Of a stretch of DNA of 35,252 bases, positions 7,149 to 15,062 are shown piece after piece; position 1 is the stretch's first letter, and each line of letters opens with the position of its first letter. The position numbers and the translations under genes were made by a program. Below the pieces are notes generated by a model. It searched no databases. It was not told the DNA's origin and saw nothing but the letters and a program-made list of their open reading frames with translations. This DNA is from Ferroacidibacillus organovorans. Lineage in GTDB: Bacteria; Bacillota; Bacilli; Alicyclobacillales; SLC66. The stretch spans positions 1 to 35,252 of the forward strand of contig NZ_LSUQ01000027.1 in NCBI RefSeq assembly GCF_001642725.1. Direction: 5' to 3'.

Positions 7149-7484
7149 AAGTTCAAAGAGAAGTCAGAACTCCTCTGCGCATTGGTGTGTCAGCGTCAAA
7201 AATACTCCCTCACGTACGTAAATGTACGCTGTGTACGCATTTTTCGACTCGCTTCCTGCCACTGCTTGATTCTTACCTGACTCCTCTTTGAACGCTCAAG
7301 ATGAGAGGAAGTTCAAAGAGAAGTCAGAACTCCTCTGCGCATTGGTGTGTCAGCGTCAAAAATGTTCCCTCACGTACGTAAATGTACGCTGCGTACACAT
7401 TTTTCGACTCGCTTCCTGCCACTGCTTGATTCTTACCTGACTCCTCTGCGCATTGGTGTGTCAGCGTCAAAAATGCTCCCTCAC
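7144..7484. repeat. Intergenic repeat cluster: 160-bp unit, second copy, third partial copy
   Basis: Copy 1 (7144-7303) and copy 2 (starting 7304) match almost base for base over about 144 nt, differing at only a few positions. At 7447 copy 2 runs, through a shared CTCCTCT, straight back into the unit's GCGCATTGG segment, giving a third copy of about 44 nt ending at 7484. Each full unit begins with an imperfect dyad, AGAGGAAGTTC to GAACTCCTCT, that can fold into a hairpin. It also contains CGTACGTAAATGTACG, a smaller dyad. No reading frame runs through the copies without stops. The patch fills the asnS-dnaD gap within an otherwise same-strand run. It looks like a dispersed non-coding repeat element that has duplicated by recombination at the CTCCTCT word. 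Confidence 0.85.
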
Positions 7485-7488
7485 CCAC

Positions 7489-8781
7489 TTAGGGGTAGAG
7501 GCGGTACAACAGACGCGGAAACGGGATGGTTTCTCGAACATGGTCAAGGCCACAGATCCACGCAACGGTCCGTTCGAGTCCGAGTCCGAACCCGGAGTGT
7601 GGCACGGTGCCGTACGTCCTTAAATCTAGGTACCAGGCATACGCTTCTTTGGAGAGATCGTGTTCTTCAAATCGTTTTATGAGCAGTTCAGGATCGTCAA
7701 TCCGTTGTGAACCACCAATGATTTCACCGTATCCCTCAGGCGCCAACAGGTCTGCGCAAAGTACAACTTCAGGACGAGCAGGATCTGGTTTCATATAAAA
7801 AGCTTTCAGCGATGTAGGATAGCGTTCGATAAAAACAGGTCGATCATAAGCCTCGGCGATTTTTGTCTCATCTGGCGCGCCAAAGTCGTCACCCCACGTA
7901 AAATCTTGACCAGTCGATTGCAAAAAAGCAACCGCCTCGTCGTAAGAGATGCGTGGAAAGGGCGCTTTGATTTGTTCCAGTTTTGACGTGTCTCGCCCGA
8001 TGGTGCGCAGTTCTTGCTCACAGTGGCTTAGGACGTGCTGCATAATCGCGCAAATCAATGCCTCTTGAATTGCGACACTCTCGTCGTGTTCTACATAAGC
8101 CATCTCTGGTTCAATCATCCAAAACTCGATAAGATGGCGGCGAGTTTTCGATTTTTCAGCACGGAATGTAGGGCCAAAGGAGTATACGCGCCCGAGCGCC
8201 ATCGCTGCTGCTTCCATGTAGAGTTGACCGCTCTGTGTTAAAAACGCATCCTCATCAAAATAGGAAGTGTGAAAAAGTGTGGTTGTTCCTTCACACGACG
8301 AAGGTGTGAGAATGGGTGGATCCACTTGGGTGAATTCATGACTGTCAAGAAACTGGCGAATCGCGCGAATGATCTCGGCGCGAATCTTTAAAATGGCTCG
8401 TTGTCTTGGGGCGCGCAGCCAGAGATGGCGCTGATCCATGAGGAAATCAACGCCGTGTTCTTTAGGCGTAATTGGGTAATCGTGTGTCAGCGAGACGAGT
8501 TCGATATCTCTGACTTGAAGCTCAACACCGTTTTTTGCACGCTGATCAGTCTGAACGACGCCGTGAACAATGATGGCGCTCTCTTGTGTCAAGGATTGCG
8601 CTAAAGCAAAGATATCCTCTGACTCGTCTTCTTTTGCAAGAACGCCTTGAACAAAACCGCTGCCGTCGCGAAGTTGGAGAAAAATGATCTTTCCAGAAGA
8701 TCGTTTTTGATGAAGCCACCCTTTGATCGTTACGGTTTCCCCTAAATGATCACTCAATGATGCAATGCGAACTACTGCCAA
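7489..8781 (-). CDS. asnS: Asparaginyl-tRNA synthetase
   Basis: Charges tRNA-Asn with asparagine. It has an N-terminal OB-fold anticodon-binding domain ([27 protein letters not shown]) and a class IIb catalytic core. Motif 2 region is [24 protein letters not shown], motif 3 is [15 protein letters not shown], and the glutamine/asparagine-type signature is favoured over aspartyl by overall sequence and by its place next to dnaD. With a TTG start at 8781 (GAGGAG 9 nt upstream) it is 430 residues, exactly the common Bacillus length; a GTG at 8811 has no ribosome site. A predicted promoter lies 42-70 nt upstream. In Bacillus ypmB-aspB-asnS-dnaD is the order; aspB is replaced here by the FtsH-like pair. 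Confidence 0.93.
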   Translation of the reverse strand: MAVVRIASLSDHLGETVTIKGWLHQKRSSGKIIFLQLRDGSGFVQGVLAKEDESEDIFALAQSLTQESAIIVHGVVQTDQRAKNGVELQVRDIELVSLTHDYPITPKEHGVDFLMDQRHLWLRAPRQRAILKIRAEIIRAIRQFLDSHEFTQVDPPILTPSSCEGTTTLFHTSYFDEDAFLTQSGQLYMEAAAMALGRVYSFGPTFRAEKSKTRRHLIEFWMIEPEMAYVEHDESVAIQEALICAIMQHVLSHCEQELRTIGRDTSKLEQIKAPFPRISYDEAVAFLQSTGQDFTWGDDFGAPDETKIAEAYDRPVFIERYPTSLKAFYMKPDPARPEVVLCADLLAPEGYGEIIGGSQRIDDPELLIKRFEEHDLSKEAYAWYLDLRTYGTVPHSGFGLGLERTVAWICGLDHVRETIPFPRLLYRLYP

Positions 8782-8822
8782 CGCAATCGTCTCCTCTATA
8801 CACTCACTCACATATCATTGCT

Positions 8823-8851
8823 ATTTTACAATGGACAATGTCAACCGTCTA
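8823..8851 (-). promoter_or_regulatory. Predicted SigA-type promoter of asnS
   Basis: On the minus strand TAGACG (8851-8846), a 17-nt spacer and TAAAAT (8828-8823). The -35 matches consensus at 4 of 6 positions. It lies between the FtsH-like terminator and the asnS start, the expected place. Confidence 0.5.
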
Positions 8852-8865
8852 GAAAAGAACGCCAC

Positions 8866-8901
8866 AAAAAAGAGCGCAGGTATATATGCTGCGCCCTTTT
8901 T
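8866..8901 (-). terminator. Rho-independent terminator after the FtsH-like gene
   Basis: On the minus strand GGGCGCAG (8896-8889) pairs with CTGCGCTC (8879-8872), one G-U pair, over a 9-nt loop, followed by a T run at 8871-8866. It lies 20-55 nt past the stop of the FtsH-like gene and upstream of the asnS promoter. Confidence 0.8.
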
Positions 8902-8920
8902 AGGGGTGTTTTACATCCCA

Positions 8921-10408
8921 TTACTGCCCAATCGCCGTTTCCAAATCGGTACGCTTCAGAAGCCAAGCGCGAAACTCACTGCCATCCATACTTTCGCACT
9001 CGACGACATGCCGCGCAAATGATTCAAGTTCGTTCGCATAGGAATCTAAGACGTCTTTTGTTCTTTTTTCAATTGAAGCCAAGATAAAGCGCACTTCTTC
9101 ATCGAGAATGTTTTCAGGCAAGTGTTCTTCGGCGACGATCCCAATTCGACTCAGCCCACACATCACTTCCGTTTTGGCAAGACGACTCGCTTGGACAAAA
9201 TCGTTTTGTGCGCCTGTCGAGCGATTGCTAAAGATCAGTTCTTCGGCGATTGCCCCGCCCAGCGCAACGACGATCTGCTGATCGAGCTGCTCTTTGGTGT
9301 AAAGATAAGAATCCGCCTCTGGAATCTGCCGCACAAAACCGAGCGCATTGCCGCGAGGCGCGATTGTGATGTGTGAAACGGAACCTTTGCGCATCGTTTC
9401 CGAGGCGATCGCGTGTCCTAATTCATGAACTGCTACGCGCAACAATTCGTCTTCGGTAGGAATGCGTCCCGTCTTTTCACCCATGAGCACCTTGTCAACC
9501 GCATCGCGAAAGTACGATTGGCGAATTGTCGGCGCGTTTTCACGTAACGCGATAATCGCCGCTTCATTGCAGAGACTCTCTAACTGTGCACCAGAGAAAC
9601 CGTAGGTCTCACGCGCAATGTGTTCGAGATCGACGTCTGTATCGAGAGGTTTGTCGCTCGCCTGAATTCGCAAGATATGAAGCCTTCCCTCGCGATCAGG
9701 AAGGTCAACGCGAATCTGACGATCAAATCGTCCTGGGCGTAAAAGTGCGCTATCAAGGATGTCAGAACGGTTGGTTGCGGCGATTACAAGTACCATTGGC
9801 GTTTGCGTCGTTTGCATGCCATCCATTTCAGTGAGCAACTGGTTGAGCGTCTGATCGTATTCCTGGTGGCTGTGCATCCCCCGCCGACCGCCGACGACGT
9901 CAATCTCATCGATGAAGACAATCGCGCTTTCTTTGCCTTCCTTTTTTGCGCTCGCACGCGCTTTGCGAAACAATTCACGTACGCGCTGCGCTCCAACGCC
10001 CACATACATCTCGACAAACTCACTCCCTGATGCTGAAACAAACGCAGAGTCTGTGTAGGAGGCAGCCGCTTTGGCCATCATCGTCTTTCCGGTTCCTGGC
10101 GGTCCTGTCAAAAGAATGCCTTTTAGCGGACGAATGCCGAGTTTGCGAATTTTATCGCGATAGCGAAGAAAATCAAGTGCCTCCATCAATTCGCGCTTTG
10201 CGTGCTCTTGCCCACCAATATGCTCAAAATTGACCTGATGGCGAACTGCCGTTTCTTTAGATCCAGTTGGAGCGACTTGACGTCGGCCCATAAGGGTATA
10301 AAATGCGAAACCCAGGCCGACGATAAACAGAAGTGGCAAGATTTGAATGCCGAGCAACTCCAGAAAAATAACGAGTGCAATTCCGGCGCCAATTAACCAT
10401 TCTTTCAT
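8921..10408 (-). CDS. Minimal FtsH-like AAA+ zinc metalloprotease lacking the extracytoplasmic domain
   Basis: A membrane-anchored ATP-dependent protease of the FtsH family, 495 residues against about 640 for housekeeping FtsH. Residues 4-41 form one or two closely spaced membrane segments with no extracytoplasmic loop between them. The AAA module is complete: Walker A GPPGTGKT (102-109), pore loop FVEMYVGVG, Walker B IVFIDEID (163-170), SRH with RPGRFDRQ. The M41 peptidase keeps HELGH (328-332, canonical HEAGH) and the third zinc ligand region EELIF-TGAQNDF (D403). It is probably an active paralogue rather than the essential FtsH. Its start overlaps the preceding gene by ATGA, so the two products are likely made together. 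Confidence 0.9.
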   Translation of the reverse strand: MKEWLIGAGIALVIFLELLGIQILPLLFIVGLGFAFYTLMGRRQVAPTGSKETAVRHQVNFEHIGGQEHAKRELMEALDFLRYRDKIRKLGIRPLKGILLTGPPGTGKTMMAKAAASYTDSAFVSASGSEFVEMYVGVGAQRVRELFRKARASAKKEGKESAIVFIDEIDVVGGRRGMHSHQEYDQTLNQLLTEMDGMQTTQTPMVLVIAATNRSDILDSALLRPGRFDRQIRVDLPDREGRLHILRIQASDKPLDTDVDLEHIARETYGFSGAQLESLCNEAAIIALRENAPTIRQSYFRDAVDKVLMGEKTGRIPTEDELLRVAVHELGHAIASETMRKGSVSHITIAPRGNALGFVRQIPEADSYLYTKEQLDQQIVVALGGAIAEELIFSNRSTGAQNDFVQASRLAKTEVMCGLSRIGIVAEEHLPENILDEEVRFILASIEKRTKDVLDSYANELESFARHVVECESMDGSEFRAWLLKRTDLETAIGQ

Positions 10409-10932
10409 AGACCGCTCGCCCCCGAAAGTTTAGTGGAGTACGGCACAATGGCATACAAGTACGACGACCCTTGCCGAAACTGAAGAAAGACATCGGATGC
10501 GTTCATCGTGATGCGCGCTTGTACGTGAAGTTTTGCAGCCGACGTTAACAAATTCGCAATCATGGTCGTGTACGTGCCGTGAGCAATGCCTTGATACAAG
10601 ATTGGTTGCAGTGCCTCATAATCGCGATAGAGCGCTGCATTGCGATGATCTTTTAGCACAATTTGATAAGGTGTACCGATTGAAGTTGAAACAATGGACT
10701 GCAACTGATCATACGTTGTTTGAAGGTCGCTCACAAGTCCTAGTTTGATGACGATCAAGGGTGCGCTCCCGGTCAAATCAATCGCAGCGGACTGTACAGA
10801 AGCGATATGTGTGAGTTGAGATTTCAGCGGTTGGACGAGATCGTACGTGCGATAAATTTGAAAACCGCCAAAAAGCAGCGCAAACGTCAAAATCAGCGCG
10901 GAGACGGTGGGCACGATCCGAATGCGAGACAT
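10405..10932 (-). CDS. Membrane-anchored extracytoplasmic protein coupled to the FtsH-like protease
   Basis: A 175-residue protein with no family I can name. Residues 7-28 are a signal-anchor helix (VPTVSALILTFALLFGGFQIY), leaving about 145 residues outside. The body has two halves resembling repeated alpha/beta layouts (QLTHIASVQSAAIDLTGSAPLIVIKL and TSAAKLHVQARITMNASDVFLQF). No cysteines or metal motifs are seen. GGGAGG lies 7 nt before the ATG. The stop overlaps the protease start by four bases, so translation is coupled. Because that protease lacks the periplasmic-type domain of FtsH, this protein could supply a substrate-sensing or regulatory domain in trans. That is inference from gene arrangement only. 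Confidence 0.75.
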   Translation of the reverse strand: MSRIRIVPTVSALILTFALLFGGFQIYRTYDLVQPLKSQLTHIASVQSAAIDLTGSAPLIVIKLGLVSDLQTTYDQLQSIVSTSIGTPYQIVLKDHRNAALYRDYEALQPILYQGIAHGTYTTMIANLLTSAAKLHVQARITMNASDVFLQFRQGSSYLYAIVPYSTKLSGASGL

Positions 10933-11045
10933 GCATACGCCTCCCTTTTTGAACGATTCCTAAGTAGCGACATCATACACGAAGCCACAGAAAGGATTTA
11001 TAACGTGTAAATAATCGTTACCCGTACAGCTACGAAACTAGTAGC

Positions 11046-11054
11046 AGTATAGCA
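11046..11054 (-). promoter_or_regulatory. Possible extended -10 promoter for the FtsH-like pair
   Basis: The minus strand reads TGC-TATACT, an extended -10, about 110 nt before the gene at 10932. No clear -35 is present. The 205-nt gap 10933-11137 holds nothing else recognisable. Confidence 0.35.
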
Positions 11055-11137
11055 TGAGACGATCTTTTGCACGATGCTCAATCTCGTCCAAACCCGCACA
11101 CTTCTTCCATTCTTCCATATGACAATAGCAGGCTCAA

Positions 11138-11662
11138 TCAGTCCAGATAGGGATGATCGACCGTTGCGGTCTCGTGCCATAAAAGAGAACCCGAATACGC
11201 GTTGACATACGCAAACACATAGCGACCGGCTGGCGTTTTTGCTGAAACAAAATAAATCGCATTCGTTTGCTGTTGATACGGGGAAACGCGACAGTAACCG
11301 AGCGCGTCCGTAAGCACCGTAAGCGGGTGTATGCCCAGTACGAAGAGTGCCTGGACCGCTCGTTTTGGCGTGATCAGCGAATGCGCATAAACGGGAATGG
11401 TGGCGTTGCCATAGACAAAGACGTCAAGGGGTCTCCCCTGCGCGTCAACGCCGTATACCGTTTGGGATAAGGCACCTCCGGTAAACCATTTGACGTCCGT
11501 AACACGCGAAAGTGCCGTATGATTCAGTGCCAATCGCGCCGCTCGAATGTTTGGGCTATCCACGGCGGACAGCCTGGGATAAATCCAGACGACTGCCGAG
11601 ACGACAAAGAGAATGACGAGAACAAAGAAACCGACGAATCCCCAAATGATCGATCGTTTCAT
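11138..11662 (-). CDS. ypmB: YpmB-like membrane-anchored PepSY-type protein
   Basis: A 174-residue protein with one N-terminal membrane helix (residues 5-28) and an exterior domain ending PAGRYVFAYVNAYSGSLLWHE, the typical PepSY-like ending of YpmB (DUF5590). In Bacillus ypmB sits directly after ypmA near dinG and asnS; the same pair and neighbourhood are kept here. Its ATG overlaps the ypmA stop as ATGA. The biochemical role is unknown; PepSY domains are often linked to protease inhibition or wall-associated functions. The neighbouring FtsH-like pair is suggestive, but no link can be shown. Confidence 0.85.
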   Translation of the reverse strand: MKRSIIWGFVGFFVLVILFVVSAVVWIYPRLSAVDSPNIRAARLALNHTALSRVTDVKWFTGGALSQTVYGVDAQGRPLDVFVYGNATIPVYAHSLITPKRAVQALFVLGIHPLTVLTDALGYCRVSPYQQQTNAIYFVSAKTPAGRYVFAYVNAYSGSLLWHETATVDHPYLD

Positions 11663-11835
11663 TCGTGTGCGCGGTAAATCGTGACGGTGTATTTTCCGTC
11701 GTCAGTTTTTGATTTTGAAAGTCCAAAAATGACATTCAAATCCTTCAATGTGCGATTAAGAAAATCAATCAATTGATACATGTCTTCTGACATTGCGACG
11801 TCTTTTGTCGCAAGGATCATATCAGCGCGTTCCAT
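11659..11835 (-). CDS. ypmA: YpmA-like small protein (DUF4264)
   Basis: A 58-residue gene read directly from the sequence: MERADMILATKDVAMSED followed by MYQLIDFLNRTLKDLNVIFG and a C-terminal YTVTIYRAHE. This matches Bacillus YpmA in length, in the central LNRTLK motif and in the closing (F/V)TIYR. GGGGCAG lies about 6 nt before the ATG. It starts 12 nt after surE and overlaps ypmB by four bases, so surE-ypmA-ypmB appears to be one transcript. The function is unknown. Confidence 0.85.
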   Translation of the reverse strand: MERADMILATKDVAMSEDMYQLIDFLNRTLKDLNVIFGLSKSKTDDGKYTVTIYRAHE

Positions 11836-11847
11836 CAAGCTGCCCCT

Positions 11848-12612
11848 TCAAAGTTGAAATGGCCACGATTTGAGTGTATCAACCATCTCTGAATTTGTAA
11901 AATGAAGATGAACGGGCGTCACACTCACATAGCCTCGCTCAACTTGATAGACGTCGGTGTCTGGTTCATTCTCTATTTGGACAACCTGACCCGCCTGCCA
12001 ATAATAGGTTCTCCCCAGGGGATCAACCCGTTTTTCATACGCATTTCTGTATTTGCGGATGCCCGTTTTAGTGACGCGTATTCCTTTTAGCGATTCGCGT
12101 GAACCGGGGGGAATATTCACATTGAGATAGACGTCGTGTGGCAATTTGTGGTAATTGAATAAGTCGATCAGACCTAAGCCGATGTGCACACTCGCGGTAA
12201 AGTCAAAAGGCTCGTCAATCAGGGACATTGCGATCGCAGGGATCCCGTGCATGACCGCTTCAGAAGCGGCTGATGCGGTACCTGAATAAACGATGTCCAT
12301 TCCAAGATTAGCACCGTGGTTAACGCCGCTCACAACCAAGTCAGGCGGGTGTTCGTCACACAGTGCGCCAAGCGCCAGTTTGACGCAATCGGCAGGCGTA
12401 CCGTTAACCGCGTAGCCTTCGATTCCATGCGGCAGCGCCACAGACTTTGCGTGTAGCGGTTTGTGCAGCGTAATGGAGTGGCTCGAAGCGCTCTGTTGGC
12501 GATCTGGCGCAACGACTGTCACGCGGTGACGCTGCGTTTGTGCGAGCGCAATTGCGAGTGCACGAATTCCTTTTGCATAGATGCCGTCATCGTTTGTAAT
12601 CAACAAATGCAT
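11848..12612 (-). CDS. surE: 5'/3'-nucleotidase SurE
   Basis: A cytoplasmic metal-dependent phosphatase that removes 5' or 3' phosphates from nucleoside monophosphates and can trim short polyphosphate. It has 254 residues, the usual length. The N-terminal TNDDGIYAKGIRAL holds the paired Asp metal ligands, followed by APDRQQSASSHSITLHKPL and VSGVNHGANLGMDIVYSGT, the Asn/Ser part of the active site. GAGGAA lies 7 nt before the ATG. It is upstream of ypmA and downstream of mtaD/mtnP. Nucleotide salvage could connect SurE and the methylthioadenosine enzymes, but they are separated by 232 nt that includes an opposite-strand ORF. Confidence 0.95.
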   Translation of the reverse strand: MHLLITNDDGIYAKGIRALAIALAQTQRHRVTVVAPDRQQSASSHSITLHKPLHAKSVALPHGIEGYAVNGTPADCVKLALGALCDEHPPDLVVSGVNHGANLGMDIVYSGTASAASEAVMHGIPAIAMSLIDEPFDFTASVHIGLGLIDLFNYHKLPHDVYLNVNIPPGSRESLKGIRVTKTGIRKYRNAYEKRVDPLGRTYYWQAGQVVQIENEPDTDVYQVERGYVSVTPVHLHFTNSEMVDTLKSWPFQL

Positions 12613-12715
12613 GTAGGCGTTCCTCTTTCAACGTGTTGTGGTAGATGATGCTCTCATGGCAATGCGTTTCGCGGTGATACTATCCTTATCAGCATACGTG
12701 AGAGGATGATCGCGC

Positions 12716-12850
12716 ATGAACGAACGCATCACATCGACAGACCCTGACGTTTCTGATGATCGCGTGCCCGATGCGCTGTTCGATGCGCACTATGAAGCGC
12801 GCGAGGACGTCATCACGCTCTACCGTACCGTTTGGAACTGGTTATCATGA
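12716..12850 (+). CDS. Possible 44-residue acidic protein on the opposite strand
   Basis: The ORF starts at ATG 12716 with AGAGGA about 10 nt upstream. It encodes MNERITSTDPDVSDDRVPDA followed by LFDAHYEARE and ends TVWNWLS; the stop overlaps the convergent mtaD stop region. It is strongly acidic at the N-terminus with an aromatic C-terminus. Its GC-rich third positions match neighbouring genes. No family is recognised. It lies alone in the 232-nt surE-mtaD gap, whose remaining part upstream of surE shows nothing convincing. It could be a real small protein or a chance ORF. Confidence 0.4.
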   Translation: MNERITSTDPDVSDDRVPDALFDAHYEAREDVITLYRTVWNWLS

Positions 12851-14173
12851 AGGTGTCGAAAATGATGCCTTCGTGTGAAATTTGGCGCCTACACGCTCTG
12901 CCTCATAACGCACCTTTTCTTGATCGATCGTCATAAATTCGCGATTGCGATAGAGCGCACGCCCGGCGACAAAGACATCTGTCACGTCACAGCCCGACGA
13001 GCTGTATACGGCGTGCGCGAGCAGGCGATGACGCGGAAAATAGCGTGGACTGGTGAGATCAATTAGAATCAAATCGGCTGGCGCGTCAACGCGCAATGTG
13101 CCGAGATCCGGATGGACTCGCTCATCCAAGAAGAGCGCTTTTGCGCCTTGCGACGTTGCCATGGACAGCGCGGCATTCGCGTCAATCGCAGTCGCATTTT
13201 CAAGAACGCCTTTGTGCAAAAGCGCTGCAAGTCGCATCTCTTCAAAAAGGTCAAGTTTATTATTACTCGCGGCGCCATCCGTGCCAAGACCGACGATGAT
13301 CCCTCGCTCTCGCATGGCGAGCAGCGGAGCAATGCCGCTCCCTAATTTTAAATTGCTGCCCGGGTTGTGAGAGACGCGCACGCCGCGCTCTGCGAGAATA
13401 TCCAAATCGTTATCATCAGCGTGCACAACATGCGCTGCGGTGACTGGATGCGAAAAGAGACCGATCTGATGCAAATAGACAATGGGTGAAACGCCGTGTT
13501 CGCTCAGGCTGTCTTGAACTTCTTTGCGCGTCTCTGACACGTGGATTTGCAGTGGCACATCGAGCTTTTCGGCGAGTGCCATCACTTCTTTGAGCGTTTC
13601 TGCAGAACACGTATAAGGAGCGTGTGGCGCGAGGTTGATCGAGATCCGCCCACCTCCTGCCCCATGATACGCTCGATAAAGCGCTTCTGCCTCTTTTAGC
13701 GCGAGCGTCGCTCCTTCGCCTGAAACGATCCCTCGCCCCAACGCAGCGCGCATCCCTGACGATAAGACCGCTTCTGCGACGGTGTCCATAGAAAAATACA
13801 TATCCGTAAAGGTCGTCGTCCCAGTCTCGATCATTTCAAGCATGGCGAGTTGTGTGCCGAGGTGAATGTCTTCCGGTGAAAGCTTTGCTTCGGCCGGCCA
13901 AATGCGATCGTTCAACCACGCGTGCAGCGGCATATCATCTGCGAATCCGCGCAAAAGAGACATCGCGGCGTGTCCGTGCGCGTTGATAAGGCCAGGCATG
14001 ACAAGGCGGTTCGCTCCATCGATCGTCTGATCAAAATCACTTCGCGAGTGCGGACAGTCGCCAGGCCCGATCTCGGCGATGCGATCCCCGTGAATGACGA
14101 TGTAGCCGGATTCTGCTTCACGACCTGTGCCATCAAGATAGTGGGTCGAGTGGATTAAAATTCTCAACGTCAT
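12845..14173 (-). CDS. mtaD: 5-methylthioadenosine/S-adenosylhomocysteine deaminase
   Basis: An amidohydrolase-superfamily enzyme (442 residues) that deaminates methylthioadenosine and S-adenosylhomocysteine to the inosine forms. Metal ligands are visible: NAHGHAAMSLLRG (HxH), HVSETRKEV, HVVHADDND and GTDGAASNNKLDLFEEM (Asp). The TRZ/ATZ-type deaminase signature DDMPLHAWLNDRIWPAEAKL is present. The ATG at 14173 is chosen because GGGAGG lies just upstream; an earlier ATG at 14227 would run 40 nt into mtnP. It lies 14 nt after mtnP, so both act on the same metabolite and are likely cotranscribed. Guanine or chlorohydrolase-type deaminases are less likely alternatives. Confidence 0.85.
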   Translation of the reverse strand: MTLRILIHSTHYLDGTGREAESGYIVIHGDRIAEIGPGDCPHSRSDFDQTIDGANRLVMPGLINAHGHAAMSLLRGFADDMPLHAWLNDRIWPAEAKLSPEDIHLGTQLAMLEMIETGTTTFTDMYFSMDTVAEAVLSSGMRAALGRGIVSGEGATLALKEAEALYRAYHGAGGGRISINLAPHAPYTCSAETLKEVMALAEKLDVPLQIHVSETRKEVQDSLSEHGVSPIVYLHQIGLFSHPVTAAHVVHADDNDLDILAERGVRVSHNPGSNLKLGSGIAPLLAMRERGIIVGLGTDGAASNNKLDLFEEMRLAALLHKGVLENATAIDANAALSMATSQGAKALFLDERVHPDLGTLRVDAPADLILIDLTSPRYFPRHRLLAHAVYSSSGCDVTDVFVAGRALYRNREFMTIDQEKVRYEAERVGAKFHTKASFSTPS

Positions 14174-14187
14174 TCGCCCTCCCTGCG

Positions 14188-14988
14188 CTATGCGTTCATT
14201 GCGTGTGCGGCTGTGCGACATGTACATGATTCATCGGGATCGGGCGCGAGCAGCGTATGAAAGAAGAGATCGCGAATGCGGTGGACATTTTCTGACATCA
14301 CGTCAAGCACCTCTTGATGGGTCAGGACATCTCCGGTGATTCCGCTACAGTAGTTCGTCACCATCGCGACTGACGCATAGCACATACCGAGTTCTTTGGC
14401 GAGCACCACTTCAGGCACTGCGGTCATACCGACTACATCTCCACCCATCCGATCAAACATGCGGATCTCAGCCGATGTCTCAAAACGTGGACCTTCCGTG
14501 CAGACGTACGTTCCCCCATAAACAATGGGAAGGGATTGTTCTGCCGCAGATTTCGCGAGCTTTTTGCGCAGTCTTCCGCAAAATGGATCGGTCATATCAA
14601 CGTGCGTCACAGGGTTCCCATCTTCAAAAAATGTGACTGGGCGCGATTTCGTAAAATCTAAAAATTGATCAACGACGACAAGCGAGCCAGGTGGGAGGTT
14701 TTTATGCACGCTACCGACTGCTGCCGTCGCATAAATTTCAGTGACGCCGAGTTCACGCAATGCGTAGAGATTCGCGCGATACGGAACTTGGTGAGGCGGG
14801 AGATGGTGACCTTCTCCGTGGCGCGGTAAAAAAACGACCGTGTCTCCGCCGTATTCTCCGAGTGTGTAAACCGTTTTTCCAAAAGGTGTCTCCATCGTCT
14901 GTTGTTCACTGTTTTTTAGGCGTTGTGCGTCATAGACGCCCGTTCCCCCAATGATTGCTTTTTTGGCGATAGCCTTCTTTGTGCTCAA
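14188..14988 (-). CDS. mtnP: S-methyl-5'-thioadenosine phosphorylase
   Basis: Phosphorolysis of methylthioadenosine to adenine and methylthioribose 1-phosphate, part of methionine salvage and polyamine by-product removal. It belongs to the purine nucleoside phosphorylase family: AIIGGTGVYD, FLPRHGEGHHLPPHQVPYRAN, ATAAVGSVHKNLPPGSLVVVDQFLD, GGTYVCTEGPRFETSAEIRM and VGMTAVPEVVLAKELGMCYA follow in order. The TTG at 14988 has GGAGG 8 nt upstream; a TTG at 15012 is possible with a poorer site. The C-terminus CTCR carries a cysteine pair, seen in thermophilic homologues where it can form a disulfide. Confidence 0.93.
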   Translation of the reverse strand: MSTKKAIAKKAIIGGTGVYDAQRLKNSEQQTMETPFGKTVYTLGEYGGDTVVFLPRHGEGHHLPPHQVPYRANLYALRELGVTEIYATAAVGSVHKNLPPGSLVVVDQFLDFTKSRPVTFFEDGNPVTHVDMTDPFCGRLRKKLAKSAAEQSLPIVYGGTYVCTEGPRFETSAEIRMFDRMGGDVVGMTAVPEVVLAKELGMCYASVAMVTNYCSGITGDVLTHQEVLDVMSENVHRIRDLFFHTLLAPDPDESCTCRTAAHAMNA

Positions 14989-15062
14989 ATGTTCATCCTC
15001 CTGCAAATCCAATCTTCTCTCCTAGTCTACCACAGGCTTGTATTTGCAAACACTGTAACCCA

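Noticed and set aside
7144-7484. CRISPR array
   Set aside because: Units are 160 bp and the whole unit repeats; there are no short repeats with unique spacers and no cas genes.
8823-8845. TTGACA 10 nt upstream of TAAAAT before asnS
   Set aside because: Spacer far too short for SigA; TAGACG at 17 nt was preferred as the -35.
12690-12700. CATACGTG as a sporulation -10 box for the 44-residue ORF
   Set aside because: No matching -35 at the 14-nt spacing needed for SigE and it fails the SigK pattern.
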